DNA from: Microvelia longipes
Lineage: Eukaryota > Arthropoda > Insecta > Hemiptera > Veliidae
Direction: 5' to 3'
Length of the DNA stretch: 64,000 bases
Assembly: GCA_018340805.1 (NCBI GenBank)
Contig: JACMZG010001908.1
Location: 45,235,787 to 45,299,786, forward strand
The notes under the pieces were generated by a model. The model had not been told where the DNA came from, ran no database searches, and saw only the letters and a program-made list of their open reading frames with translations. Of the stretch, positions 48,860 to 64,000 are shown in pieces. Position 1 is the first letter of the stretch. Every line of letters starts with the position of its first letter. The translations under genes and the position numbers were made by a program.

Positions 48860-49255
48860 TTAGCAAAGACAAAACATATCTACAGAAATATTTAGCTTAT
48901 AATTAAACTTCTTAATAGACAATAAAACAAAAAGAGTAAATTTTAGTTTAGAATAACTACACCTATTACTTTTATGCCAGGGCAATGCACTGATATGATA
49001 CCTTACCGGGCTGTGACAAAACGTGCTGTATCCGTCAAAAAAGAAGTTACTTTTTTCATAGAGAGATTTTATAAATTTTTCATATTTCTTGTTTACAATA
49101 TTTTCTTCATTAGTTTTTTCTTGACTCTTTCCTTCACTTGGGAAAATAGATTGAGGTAACCATAGTATGAGATAGGTACATTGAAAAGTCAATCCCTGAA
49201 TGGAACTCAATACATCATCCACACTCAAATAAATTCCAGTTGAAACTATATCCAA
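48860..49255 (-). CDS. Unrecognised open frame, 131 codons
   Basis: A long open frame for this AT-rich region, starting inside MDIVSTGIYLSVDDVLSSIQ and ending with a Lys/Phe-rich stretch (KFTLFVLLSIKKFNYKLNIS). Directly upstream on the minus strand a polypyrimidine-poor AG (aatagag) could be an acceptor, giving SELDIV as the first residues, so this may be a terminal exon convergent with NDUFS4. The C-terminal third has low-complexity AT codon use. No domain recognised and no poly(A) signal found. It may be spurious. Confidence 0.25.
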   Translation of the reverse strand: MDIVSTGIYLSVDDVLSSIQGLTFQCTYLILWLPQSIFPSEGKSQEKTNEENIVNKKYEKFIKSLYEKSNFFFDGYSTFCHSPVRYHISALPWHKSNRCSYSKLKFTLFVLLSIKKFNYKLNISVDMFCLC

Positions 49256-49369
49256 CTCTGACCTCTATTACTTAATATAGTAATGAAAAGTCAACATTAT
49301 TACCCTTTATTATATAAAGGGTACCGTATACCCTTAATATAATAAATAAGTATACTACATTTCATTTAG

Positions 49370-49519
49370 ACTCGGCTAGTACATCAATTGTTTTTGTTAG
49401 AGCACAAATGTTAAGCATCATGGAGCGAGGTCAATGCCTAGATGGGTGACCGCTGGTAATAAACGGATGTTTTACTGTTGAAGACGAGCCGAGTGAGTCG
49501 GAAGACGCAATGCTATATA

Positions 49520-49572
<53 letters not shown>

Positions 49573-49690
49573 GAGAGATTTTCTGCGGACTAGCGAAGCG
49601 AATCCGAAGTGGCGAGGATAAGCCAAGCGAATCCAGTAGAGTGAGGAAACGTTTCGAGGCACCCCACGGCAGTTTTTTTTAAATCTCTAA
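49370..49690 (+). repeat. 5S-rRNA-derived SINE copy
   Basis: GTTAAGCATCATGGAGCGAG and GATGGGTGACCGCTGG reproduce the 3' half of 5S rRNA (box A/C promoter region). The body has GAAGACGAGCCGAGTGAGTC, a TA microsatellite and GACTAGCGAAGCGAATCCGA blocks, ending in a T8 run near 49678. Confidence 0.7.
49517..49570. repeat. (TA)n microsatellite inside the SINE
   Basis: About 25 TA units flanked by ATATAATATAT and ATTATATATAG. Confidence 0.9.
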
Positions 49691-50189
49691 CTGTCATAGA
49701 AACTTGTACTTAGCACAGATGATTCTCACTTTACCTGACAACAGTATCAATAGGAAAATATGAAAAACCCTGAGTAAGGATCATTAACAACGACTGGGGC
49801 TGATTTATAAAACTTTTACCCACTCATTCAGAAGTCTAATGCAAGGATGAATTAGAGTATTCCTCCTAGAGTAGAAGTAGAAAGAGTGGTTTTATGTCAG
49901 GAGTCAGAGCTGGAACTCAGGATCCAGAAACAGGTTTTATCTACAGCCGTCTTTACGAAATTTAAACACGTTTATTTACATTTATAATAATTATTAAATT
50001 AAATAGTGCTAGACTAGAAACAATGAAAATTTTAAATTAGGTATAAAAATAACAAACTATACTTATAAACAATCATCCCAGATAAAAATGATTAACCATT
50101 TAGAGACAAAATGATAGGCAACTGATCTCATGATCGAATTTGGTTAAACAAGAACTTAGCTCACTTTATCAGATACCCTCATCTTCACC

Positions 50190-50375
50190 ACTTAAATATA
50201 ACCACAGACTCGCTTCCTAAGCGAGTCTTTAGCTCGTCCTAAGGCAATAAAAATCCCTGATTTATATTGCAGTACGCTATCGGACTCGCTTCGCTCGTTC
50301 TCGGGCATTAACAAATTCATTAATGCCCATCCTGGTGCTGATCTCGCTTGATGCAACTTTTCATAATTTTTGCCT
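50190..50375 (-). repeat. 5S-rRNA-derived SINE copy
   Basis: The reverse complement has GCATCAAGCGAGATCAGCAC and CAGGATGGGC (5S-like), then GAACGAGCGAAGCGAGTCCG and a second GACGAGC...AAGCGAGTCTG block. It lies inverted relative to its neighbours at 49.4 and 50.9 kb. Confidence 0.65.
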
Positions 50376-50439
50376 TAGTTATCGTAAATGTTTTGCGTTT
50401 GCCTTAACTATCCAAAATCTGTATTTCACCTGAATCATC

Positions 50440-50560
50440 CGTTGCAAGTGCGTTTAAGATCTCCTGAGCGGTTCGATAAAGTTGTCTATCTGTATGTGAA
50501 TGTGCGTGTGTCTGTTATTTTTGTAGCTCCAGGTGTATTTATGCTAGAAATTAGATCTAA
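50440..50560 (+). repeat. Dispersed repeat family A, copy 5
   Basis: GATCTCCTGAGCGGTTCGAT, TGTGTCTGTTATTTTTGTAG and CTCCAGGTGTATTTATGCTA follow the same order as the 42.8-kb copy. It directly adjoins the inverted SINE. Confidence 0.55.
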
Positions 50561-50849
50561 AACTAATTTTGTTATCCAGTATAACTTTATGAAGTCATTA
50601 ACCAGCATTAATGACAGCAGAAATTTCAATTTTAATGAGGACACATACAGTGCTGTAAAGACTAACAAATGTGCCTAGTTTCATCTATTATCAGCATTAG
50701 TTTAATTTTATACATTTTTTTAAAAAAGTTATTAATATAAAATGTAATAAAGTTGAAATTTGGTACAATATGTGTTTACCTTTATGTTATAAATAAGTTT
50801 ACTAAGTTTCTGGTCAATAAGGTTGAATATATTTATGGTTTTGGTTGGA

Positions 50850-51030
50850 TCTTTAATATTAAGCAGCATCGAGAAAGGTCAGTCCCTGGATGGGTGACCG
50901 CTGGAAATAAAAGGGATATTTATATACTATTTGGAATCGAGCGAAGCGAGTTCGAAGACGTATACAAGCGATTCCCATATTCTGAGGACAAGCGAAGCGA
51001 GTCCCTTCCCACTGAGCACCATATACTTAT
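50850..51030 (+). repeat. 5S-rRNA-derived SINE copy
   Basis: TTAAGCAGCATCGAGAAAGG, TCAGTCCCTGGATGGGTGAC and CGCTGG are very close to 5S rRNA. They are followed by GAATCGAGCGAAGCGAGTTC and GACAAGCGAAGCGAGTCCC. This is the clearest head-to-body copy in the window. Confidence 0.75.
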
Positions 51031-51599
51031 TTAAGTATTATTATGATTTCCATTAAATTTGATAAACAACAAATAAATTACATTTTAATATCATGATATT
51101 GACACTTCACGAGAAGGCTCTATATGAAGCCTTGTGACGGGGGGGGGGAACGAATACATTCAATGAAGTTTCTATAATGGAAATTTACTATAAGACGTAC
51201 ACTCACATTTGATCTTAGAAAAATAATTGAATTAAGTTAAGTTAAAATAATTAAATTACTAATTAAGTTGTGTAATATATAAAGAGACTAGATTCTGAAG
51301 TGTACACAATAACTACAATCATATTTAAGAGGAAACAAATTCATATAGTTTACCCAAATGTAATGTATTATTATTTTTAAAATGTTAAAAAGAGATATGT
51401 AGGTTTATCAGTAGCTTAAATTCCTCAAAGCAAACAAATTTTTATTTTTTTATTTTTAGGCATAGCCCTGGCTAGGCTGACGTTATAGGGAGGTTACTTT
51501 GTAAAACCCGCGTCTTTGGAAAATACAGACAAAATGAGTTACGAGCAGTGCTTGGACATTGAGGTAACTGTAGGTTCTAAAGCATGAACTGGAACCACA

Positions 51600-52020
51600 T
51601 GGGCATGGTTCTTGCATAAGCAAGAAATGGGTTGTTTAGCACGGAAACACGCATTTCTAAAATGAATTCGCCCGACAGCGGACCACCGCGCCGGAATTAT
51701 TTTATTTTAGTAGTTGTAAACTTATTATAATGTAAAAAGCACGGAACACGCATCCAAAGGAAATTCGCCCGACATGCGGACCACCGCGCCAGAATTATTT
51801 TCTAGTTGTAAACTTATATTAGGTAAAAAAAACGACAAAAAATTATTGTCCCTACTAGGATTTGAACCCAGGTCTCTGGGTTTGAGTGCTCGCATCCAAA
51901 GGAAATTCGCCCGACATGCGGGACCACCGCGCCAGAATTTTTTCTAGTTGTAAACTTATATTAAGTAAAAAAACTAGAAAATCAAGTAAGTTTACAGGAA
52001 TCAAATCCTGGGGTCAGGAT
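51600..52020 (+). repeat. Three tandem copies of a TTCGCCCGACATGCGGACC unit
   Basis: Each unit reads AAATTCGCCCGACATGCGGA, CCACCGCGCC(A/G)GAATTATTTT, TTGTAAACTTATATTA. Spacing is about 110 and 140 bases; the larger spacing includes an insert with tRNA-B-box-like GGATTTGAACCCAGG. An inverted relative lies at 6.03-6.08 kb. Confidence 0.65.
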
Positions 52021-52039
52021 GTGAACCCAGGTACCTGAG

Positions 52040-52300
52040 TTTGAGTGGTCGTATTGATCCGGACCACTGGCATTCAACTCAGAGGCCAAAAAAACATTTA
52101 TTTTCAACGACCGTAATTTTGGTTTCTACAATTTTTTGTGGTTTTCTTTCGGACTTTTTTGGTCACTTGAGTGGTCGTATCGATTCGGACCGGTTTCATT
52201 CGATTCAGCGCCCAAATTTCATAGAGAAAACGACACCCTACTCGAAATTTAATTTTTAACGACCGTAATTTTGGTTTCTATAATATTTGTGGTTTTTCGA
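52040..52300 (+). repeat. Diverged tandem duplication, unit about 125 bp
   Basis: GAGTGGTCGTATTGATCCGG...CGACCGTAATTTTGGTTTCT...TTTGTGGTTTTC is followed by a second GAGTGGTCGTATCGATTCGG...CGACCGTAATTTTGGTTTCT...TTTGTGGTTTTTCG. Confidence 0.65.
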
Positions 52301-53320
52301 CTTTTGGTAACTTAAAACTTGGGGCTTACAAGTGCCTAGATTTAAAAACATTTTCTCTAAGAGGTCTTTACACCCCACCTAAAGGATTGGGCCCCTTTGA
52401 CTTTGGAGTTATGCATATATCACGTAGTTATAATAAATAAATATGTTTAGTTTAAAATATGTTATTGTTGTTTTTTTTTTTCGTTGTTTTCTTAAAGTTT
52501 ATTTTTGGCTGGGGGCCCAAGGAGAGGTGCCTCCCTCACCCACACTTCCCGGCACACTGAAACGGTGACACAAACCAGATAGGATTTTCTATAATTGTGA
52601 ATGTACGTATAGAGAGATGTACCTGAGATGTGTTTTAAAGGATATTCTATGGAATAGGGAAGATTCGTAGTGCTTTTAATCCGATGTCAGAGGCTCCATC
52701 TAGGACTTTCTTGTTTAGTTATTTGATACATATTTGCACAGACTGCACCATATAAATACGTACTAATATGTGTGAAGAGATCTGAGCAACACAAACAGTA
52801 ATGAACTAATGAAACAAAGGCTGTTAGCATAAAGACTAATACTATCAGTACTAGTCTCCTTGCTCTGGGTCAGAGCAAACATCAGTTGGAGAGATTGATA
52901 ACATGTATTGCGGTTTGACATTGCATGATAAGTACCATAATGCTTCCCTTTACCATATGCTAACCCTAAACACATTCTAGGTACATTATTCTAAATAAAC
53001 ATTTATAATTATCCACTAAAATTCTTCTATTTAATGAAAAAGTCTGTTTTTACACTAAACGCTTTAAATCGCAAAAGACTATTTAAAAGCCCACTATCTA
53101 TTTGTATTATTATCATCTTACTAAGTCAGTATGTGTCGTTTTACCACATATTTTCACTACTTTTTATAAACACTATGTGAAATTTTGGACTCAATAAATT
53201 TTAAGACCTTAGTTTTAAACAGCCGGAAAATCAGAAACTCGATTTGAAATCGTATCCTTGGTACGCGGGTTTTAAAAAGTAACCTCCCTATGACGTCAGC
53301 CTAACCAGGTCTATTAAATC

Positions 53321-54084
53321 CAAGGATGTTGAATAAAGAGGATGACGCACTAAGTCGAATCGCCATTCAACAAAGTGACCTCATCGAAAATCAAAACATA
53401 GAGAAGAATGCAACACGAAACACACGCCAAAAACCAACTGCACATGCTTGGTACGAACTGCGCATGCTTATGATCCTTATATGCATGTATCTAATTATGT
53501 TAGCTTTTGACAATAAATTCTATTCTTCTATTCTATAACAGCGCAGGTCTTAAAATTTAGAGGCAAACTTAACTCTCATTGTTTTGCTTGCGAAGGTTCT
53601 AAACAAATAGAAAAAAGGATCATACTTTTTAACGGTTTTTTTGTTAATATTGCTTAAAATTAACAACATTAAAGAAAATTAAGAACATTACAACCAAAAT
53701 TGAATCTTGAAAACTAGCAAAACATTTCACTAGGCTAAAAAAAGACAAAATATTAACACATTTAACTTACTCTCTACGAAAAGTAAACGGTAAAGCTTCA
53801 ATTACTCTCACTAAACTGGCTACCTAGAGTCCAAAATGTAAAATATAAGCACAAATGACTTGACAAGCACCAAATCTAACAATAACGAAAGCACTGAAGA
53901 AAGTTGAGAAGCAAACTCGACTACCAATAATTGTATAACAACTTCGCTACATAACCTGCGTTTGGCGCCTTTTTTAATTATAACCTAAGGGAAGGTAAGT
54001 TTGCTCCTATTTCTCTATCTCATACAACTTCCATGGGGTCAGAAATGTTCCTTAATGCGTCATCCCCTTTATTCAACATCCTTG
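53321..54084. mobile_element. MITE with 8-bp target duplication ATTAAATC
   Basis: A 764-bp element. Both termini read CAAGGATGTTGAATAAAG inward and the match continues through GGATGACGCA(C/T)TAAG. ATTAAATC is repeated exactly at 53313-53320 and 54085-54092. CA...TG ends plus an 8-bp duplication fit P-element or hAT-type mobilisation. The interior has no transposase. It adjoins the right end of the TIR element ending at 53309. Confidence 0.8.
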
Positions 54085-54525
54085 ATTAAATCAAAGAAAG
54101 TAATAGTAAAAAATGCCTCTTTGATTAAAATCACCCCAATATCATAAAGAGTACACTATAGTATCACTATATTGGTTATCTAGATTAAACTAAACAATAG
54201 TTACAACAACTTATATGATTTTCAAGTGAAGTGATAAGCAACATTTTTCACGGAAAGATTAGTACTGATTATAATCAATAAACAACATCAAAGTACTTTC
54301 CAGATACTAATATTTCTATGAAACATACTAAGTTTATAACAGCTGAAATACTTCAATGTGAATTAATAATTTTGGAAAAGCTTTTCCTTCATATTTTCTT
54401 TATATATTTACTACAAAGATGCCACTCCATCTTGCACTACTAGCCTCCCCATACGTATATCAGGATTTTGTGGCCCTTTGGTCCAATACATTAGTGGATC
54501 TTAACGTGGGCGATATCCCCTCTCC

Positions 54526-54527
<2 letters not shown>

Positions 54528-54612
<85 letters not shown>
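54528..54612. repeat. (TA)n microsatellite, about 85 bp
   Basis: Uninterrupted TA repeat 200 bases downstream of the FOXJ1 stop. Length is probably polymorphic. Confidence 0.95.
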
Positions 54613-54614
<2 letters not shown>

Positions 54615-54773
54615 CTGCCTATAGTTACAAAACATGGAGTGCTTGAGATTAAAGTGCTATGACACTGTACATATTTAAATACTCTCTACTAAATTATCCA
54701 TATCTTAAATAACATCTCCCTAAAGAAAACAAATCACTTTTTTTTCAATAAATAATTTTGACATTTCTATTAA

Positions 54774-54779
54774 TTTATT
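54774..54779 (-). terminator. Poly(A) signal AATAAA of FOXJ1
   Basis: AATAAA on the minus strand 32 bases after the FOXJ1 stop codon, predicting a very short 3' UTR. Other AATAAA-like sites lie just beyond. Confidence 0.45.
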
Positions 54780-54810
54780 TTAATCAGATTTAATTTAATT
54801 CCTAACAGGT

Positions 54811-61814
<7,004 letters not shown>

Positions 61815-61923
61815 TTTATTGTATTATTTGATTAGGTTAAATTCAGGGGCTTTTTAGAGAATTAGGATCCAAAGATAGCAACTGTTCCCTCAGTACTAGT
61901 AAGGAAATAAAGGTCCAGAGATG

Positions 61924-61935
61924 CCCCCCCCCCCC
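61924..61935. repeat. C12 homopolymer
   Basis: Twelve C just upstream of the FOXJ1 start on the genomic plus strand, bordering the TIR element that starts near 61942. Confidence 0.85.
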
Positions 61936-61941
61936 ACTTAT

Positions 61942-62379
61942 GTTTTAAAGTGAAGTTGCTAGGTTGTCAATTCTAAAGGGCCTTATTCAAACTGTGAGGG
62001 AATCATCAGCTTCTTCTCCTTGGCGGCAAGCCAGTAGTGTGAATAAATTGTACAGCTTCTTTTACTATATTTTGAGATACCAATCAATTCAGGTGTTTGT
62101 AGAGATTAATCATAACAGATTTTAGCAGTTGTCATAATTGCAGCAGTTTTACTTACTTGTATAGATCAAGGAGTATACAAAAGAAATAAATGAATGAATG
62201 AAACAATAAAGGTACGATATAAAGGCTCTACATCCTATAAATTGCCAACATTGCCAACACTACCTGTAAAGTTGATTCAATTTCTTGCATGCCGCCAAGG
62301 AGAAGAAGCTGATGAATAAGGCAGCACAGTTTGAATAAGGCCCTTTAGTATCGCCAACCTAGCAACTTTACTTTGAAAC
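61942..62379. mobile_element. MITE with about 90-bp TIRs upstream of FOXJ1
   Basis: GAAGTTGCTAGGTTG, CTAAAGGGCCTTATTCAAAC and ATCAGCTTCTTCTCCTTGGC at the left recur inverted at 62285-62379. The 260-base centre has no ORF. No target duplication recognised. It lies only 128 bases 5' of the FOXJ1 start codon, so it may overlap the promoter or 5' UTR. Confidence 0.75.
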
Positions 62380-62639
62380 GCCAAAGACCGTCTCCAGCCA
62401 ATACGGACATGACTTGGTGGGACAGAAAAGTAGATTTCCCTACTTTTTTGGACCAAAGACTTGGCGGGGAGTTTTTTTTTACCACGTAAGTGGTTTTTGG
62501 TAAGATTTCATGACTTTTTGTACGGCTCCTGTATTATGTAAAAAAGAAGTAAACAAGATACGTGTTCCGTGTTGTAGATAACGCTGTAAAAAGTGTTTGT
62601 GTATTCTATACAACACTCTTAAGCTCTGTATTTTGCGGT

Positions 62640-63090
62640 GCGTACAGCATAGGAATTAAGAATTTGGGATTTATTGATACATGAATGTTAAAAGGCATCA
62701 GTCAAATCCAAAAGTCCTCAAACACCAAAATCCCTTCATTAGTAAAGAGTGCTCAAGTTATATAAAATTAGCCTTTATTAGCTTAGTTTCTAGCTCCGTG
62801 TTTAACATTGGAATGTTGACTTTAAGATTTTATTAGATAGGAATGCACATAAGCATAAGACGAATCTAAAAAGTCCTCATACGTCAAAATCCGTTCAGTA
62901 GTTTAGGCTGTAGGTGCGTCAACAACTTATAAAACTATCGTTCGCTAGCTTAGTTTTTCGCTCCGCGATTAGCATAGGAATGTCGAATTTGGTATTTTAT
63001 TTAGTAGGAATGCACACGAGCATAAGACAAATCAAAAAAGTCCACACACATCAAAATCCGTTCAGTAGTTTGGCCGTATGAGTGTCAACA
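62640..63090 (+). repeat. Three tandem units of about 175 bp
   Basis: Blocks TAGGAATGCACA(T/C)(A/G)AGCATAAGAC, AAAAGTCC(T/A)CA, CAAAATCC(G/C)TTCA(G/T)TAG and TAGCTTAGTTT(C/T)(T/C)(A/C)GCTCCG recur in order. The third unit is cut at about 63090. Confidence 0.65.
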
Positions 63091-63364
63091 AAAAATGCAG
63101 GAAGAATAAGAATGAAAATGAGAATAAGAAGTCGTCAAAAATGCCATTTTCAAACCTCTTTTTCTCTACTTCTGCTAGGCCGATTTGGATGATTTTTTTT
63201 ATTTTTGATCTAAAAGGCGCGCCCATTAATGATATTATAATATTATTTATGTACATATAGCCGTTTTTACGCTACAGACCCTCATAAACCCTACTTTGAT
63301 GCGAACTTTATAATATAAACTGGCAGCTTTAATAGGTTTTTGACTTCTTTTATTTACTAAGCGG

Positions 63365-63874
63365 GCTAAACTTCGGTATACGGTGCACCCTGTTATCAAT
63401 ACTATATATCGATATATTTTTAGTTTAGAGATGTGACGTAGGAATAATCGATATATGCCTTTTCTTTTACGTTTATGAACATATTTTATTATTTTTTTAA
63501 ATGTTTTTTTGTTGTTTGTGTTTTTTTTTATTTGTTGTAAAATGGTTTATAACTATTTTCATATTTTTTTATGTTTTTATAATGTTTTAACTATGTTTTC
63601 ATAAGAATGATCGATGATACACCACATCTAATTTTATGTTACGCGTATTGTTTACGTATTTGTGTTTGTTATTTTTCAGGTTTTTTATTATATTTTTGTA
63701 GTTAATGTTTTCATTTATTTGTTGTATGTTTTTTTTAATGTTTTAATTATAATTAATAATTTAACGACGCTGGTTATCTTTTAAGTGCTCAGTTCTCGTT
63801 TACGTGTCGCGTAACTAAAAATATATCGATATATAGTATTGGTAACAGGGTGCACCGTATACCGAAGATTTACC
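63365..63874. mobile_element. MULE-like MITE with 9-bp target duplication
   Basis: Termini G(C/G)TAAA(T)CTTCGGTATACGG and GTGCACCCTGTTA(T/C)CAATAC match inverted for about 62 bases, through TATATATCGATATATTTTTA. ACTAAGCGG is repeated exactly at 63356-63364 and 63875-63883. Long TIRs with a 9-bp duplication are the hallmark of Mutator-like elements. The 380-base interior is T-rich and non-coding. Confidence 0.75.
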
Positions 63875-64000
63875 ACTAAGCGGGATATTTTAACGTTTCA
63901 TCTAGACTTGGCGAGGCGGAACACTGCGTTCCTAAATGATTATTTATTTTTTAGATAAAAGCATGATGAGAGGGTGTTTTCTTTAACGGCTTCTCTTTGA

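Larger units (their letters stand above)
51466..53309. mobile_element. Composite TIR element
   Basis: CCTGGCTAGGCTGACGTTAT, AGGGAGGTTACTTTGTAAAA and CCCGCG at 51467-51512 recur inverted at 53264-53309 as CGCGGGTTTTAAAAAGTAAC, CTCCCTATGACGTCAGCC and TAACCAGG. Inside are three copies of a GGAAATTCGCCCGACATGCG block and a two-copy GACCGTAATTTTGGTTTCTA block. No transposase is recognised and no clear target duplication was found. Confidence 0.55.

Noticed and set aside
54419..54613. Frame ending in an IYIYIY run
   Set aside because: Created by the TA microsatellite.

Overview
The window is AT-rich eukaryotic nuclear DNA with spliced genes (GT-AG introns, often several kb) and many transposon remnants. 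A ZAD (zf-AD) domain, which is an arthropod-type zinc-binding module, together with insect-style LINEs, a mariner-type relic, MITEs and 5S-rRNA-derived SINEs, points to an insect or close relative. I cannot name the order.

Genes. (1) 118-4274 (+): the 3' end of a gene that enters from the left edge. Four phase-0 exons are visible; the last resembles the C-terminus of FANCI, weakly. (2) 26595-35942 (-): a six-exon, 435-residue predicted transcription factor with an N-terminal ZAD (CX2C...CX2C) and a C-terminal GATA zinc finger (CX2CX17CX2C). A lone terminal-type coding exon at 15723-15871 (-) may be an alternative 3' exon of this gene. (3) 36942-48331 (+): NDUFS4, the 18 kDa accessory subunit of respiratory complex I, divergent from the ZAD-GATA gene with about 1 kb between the start codons. 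(4) 54811-61814 (-): a complete four-exon FOXJ1-type forkhead gene (261 residues), a family known for controlling motile and sensory cilia programmes. One further unassigned open frame lies at 48860-49255 (-). For genes 2 and 4 the exon phases sum to an unbroken frame. For NDUFS4 this works only if two acceptors slightly downstream of the nearest AG are used.

Layout. 1-4.4 kb: gene end plus SINE and foldback repeats. 4.4-6.4 kb: tandem and dispersed repeats. 6.4-26.5 kb: mostly AT-rich sequence without recognisable genes, broken by a MITE (14.5 kb), the isolated exon (15.7 kb), a GC-rich tandem array (20.5 kb), a GGACCG-rich TIR element (21.8-22.9 kb) and a foldback element (25 kb). 26.6-35.9 kb: ZAD-GATA gene. 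36.9-48.3 kb: NDUFS4, whose introns hold a LINE tail with a long flanking duplication, a foldback, a 2 kb mariner-type palindrome, a nested hAT-like element and an RT pseudogene. 49-54.8 kb: SINEs, TIR elements and microsatellites. 54.8-61.8 kb: FOXJ1, with a 55-bp satellite, an array derived from its own exon/intron junction, and an RT relic in its introns. 61.9-64 kb: more MITEs, including one with a 9-bp target duplication.

The most notable items are the ZAD-GATA architecture, the array of duplicated forkhead-exon 3' ends with donor sites inside FOXJ1 intron 2, and the 5S-derived SINE family. All gene models were read by eye; no transcript or database evidence was available.
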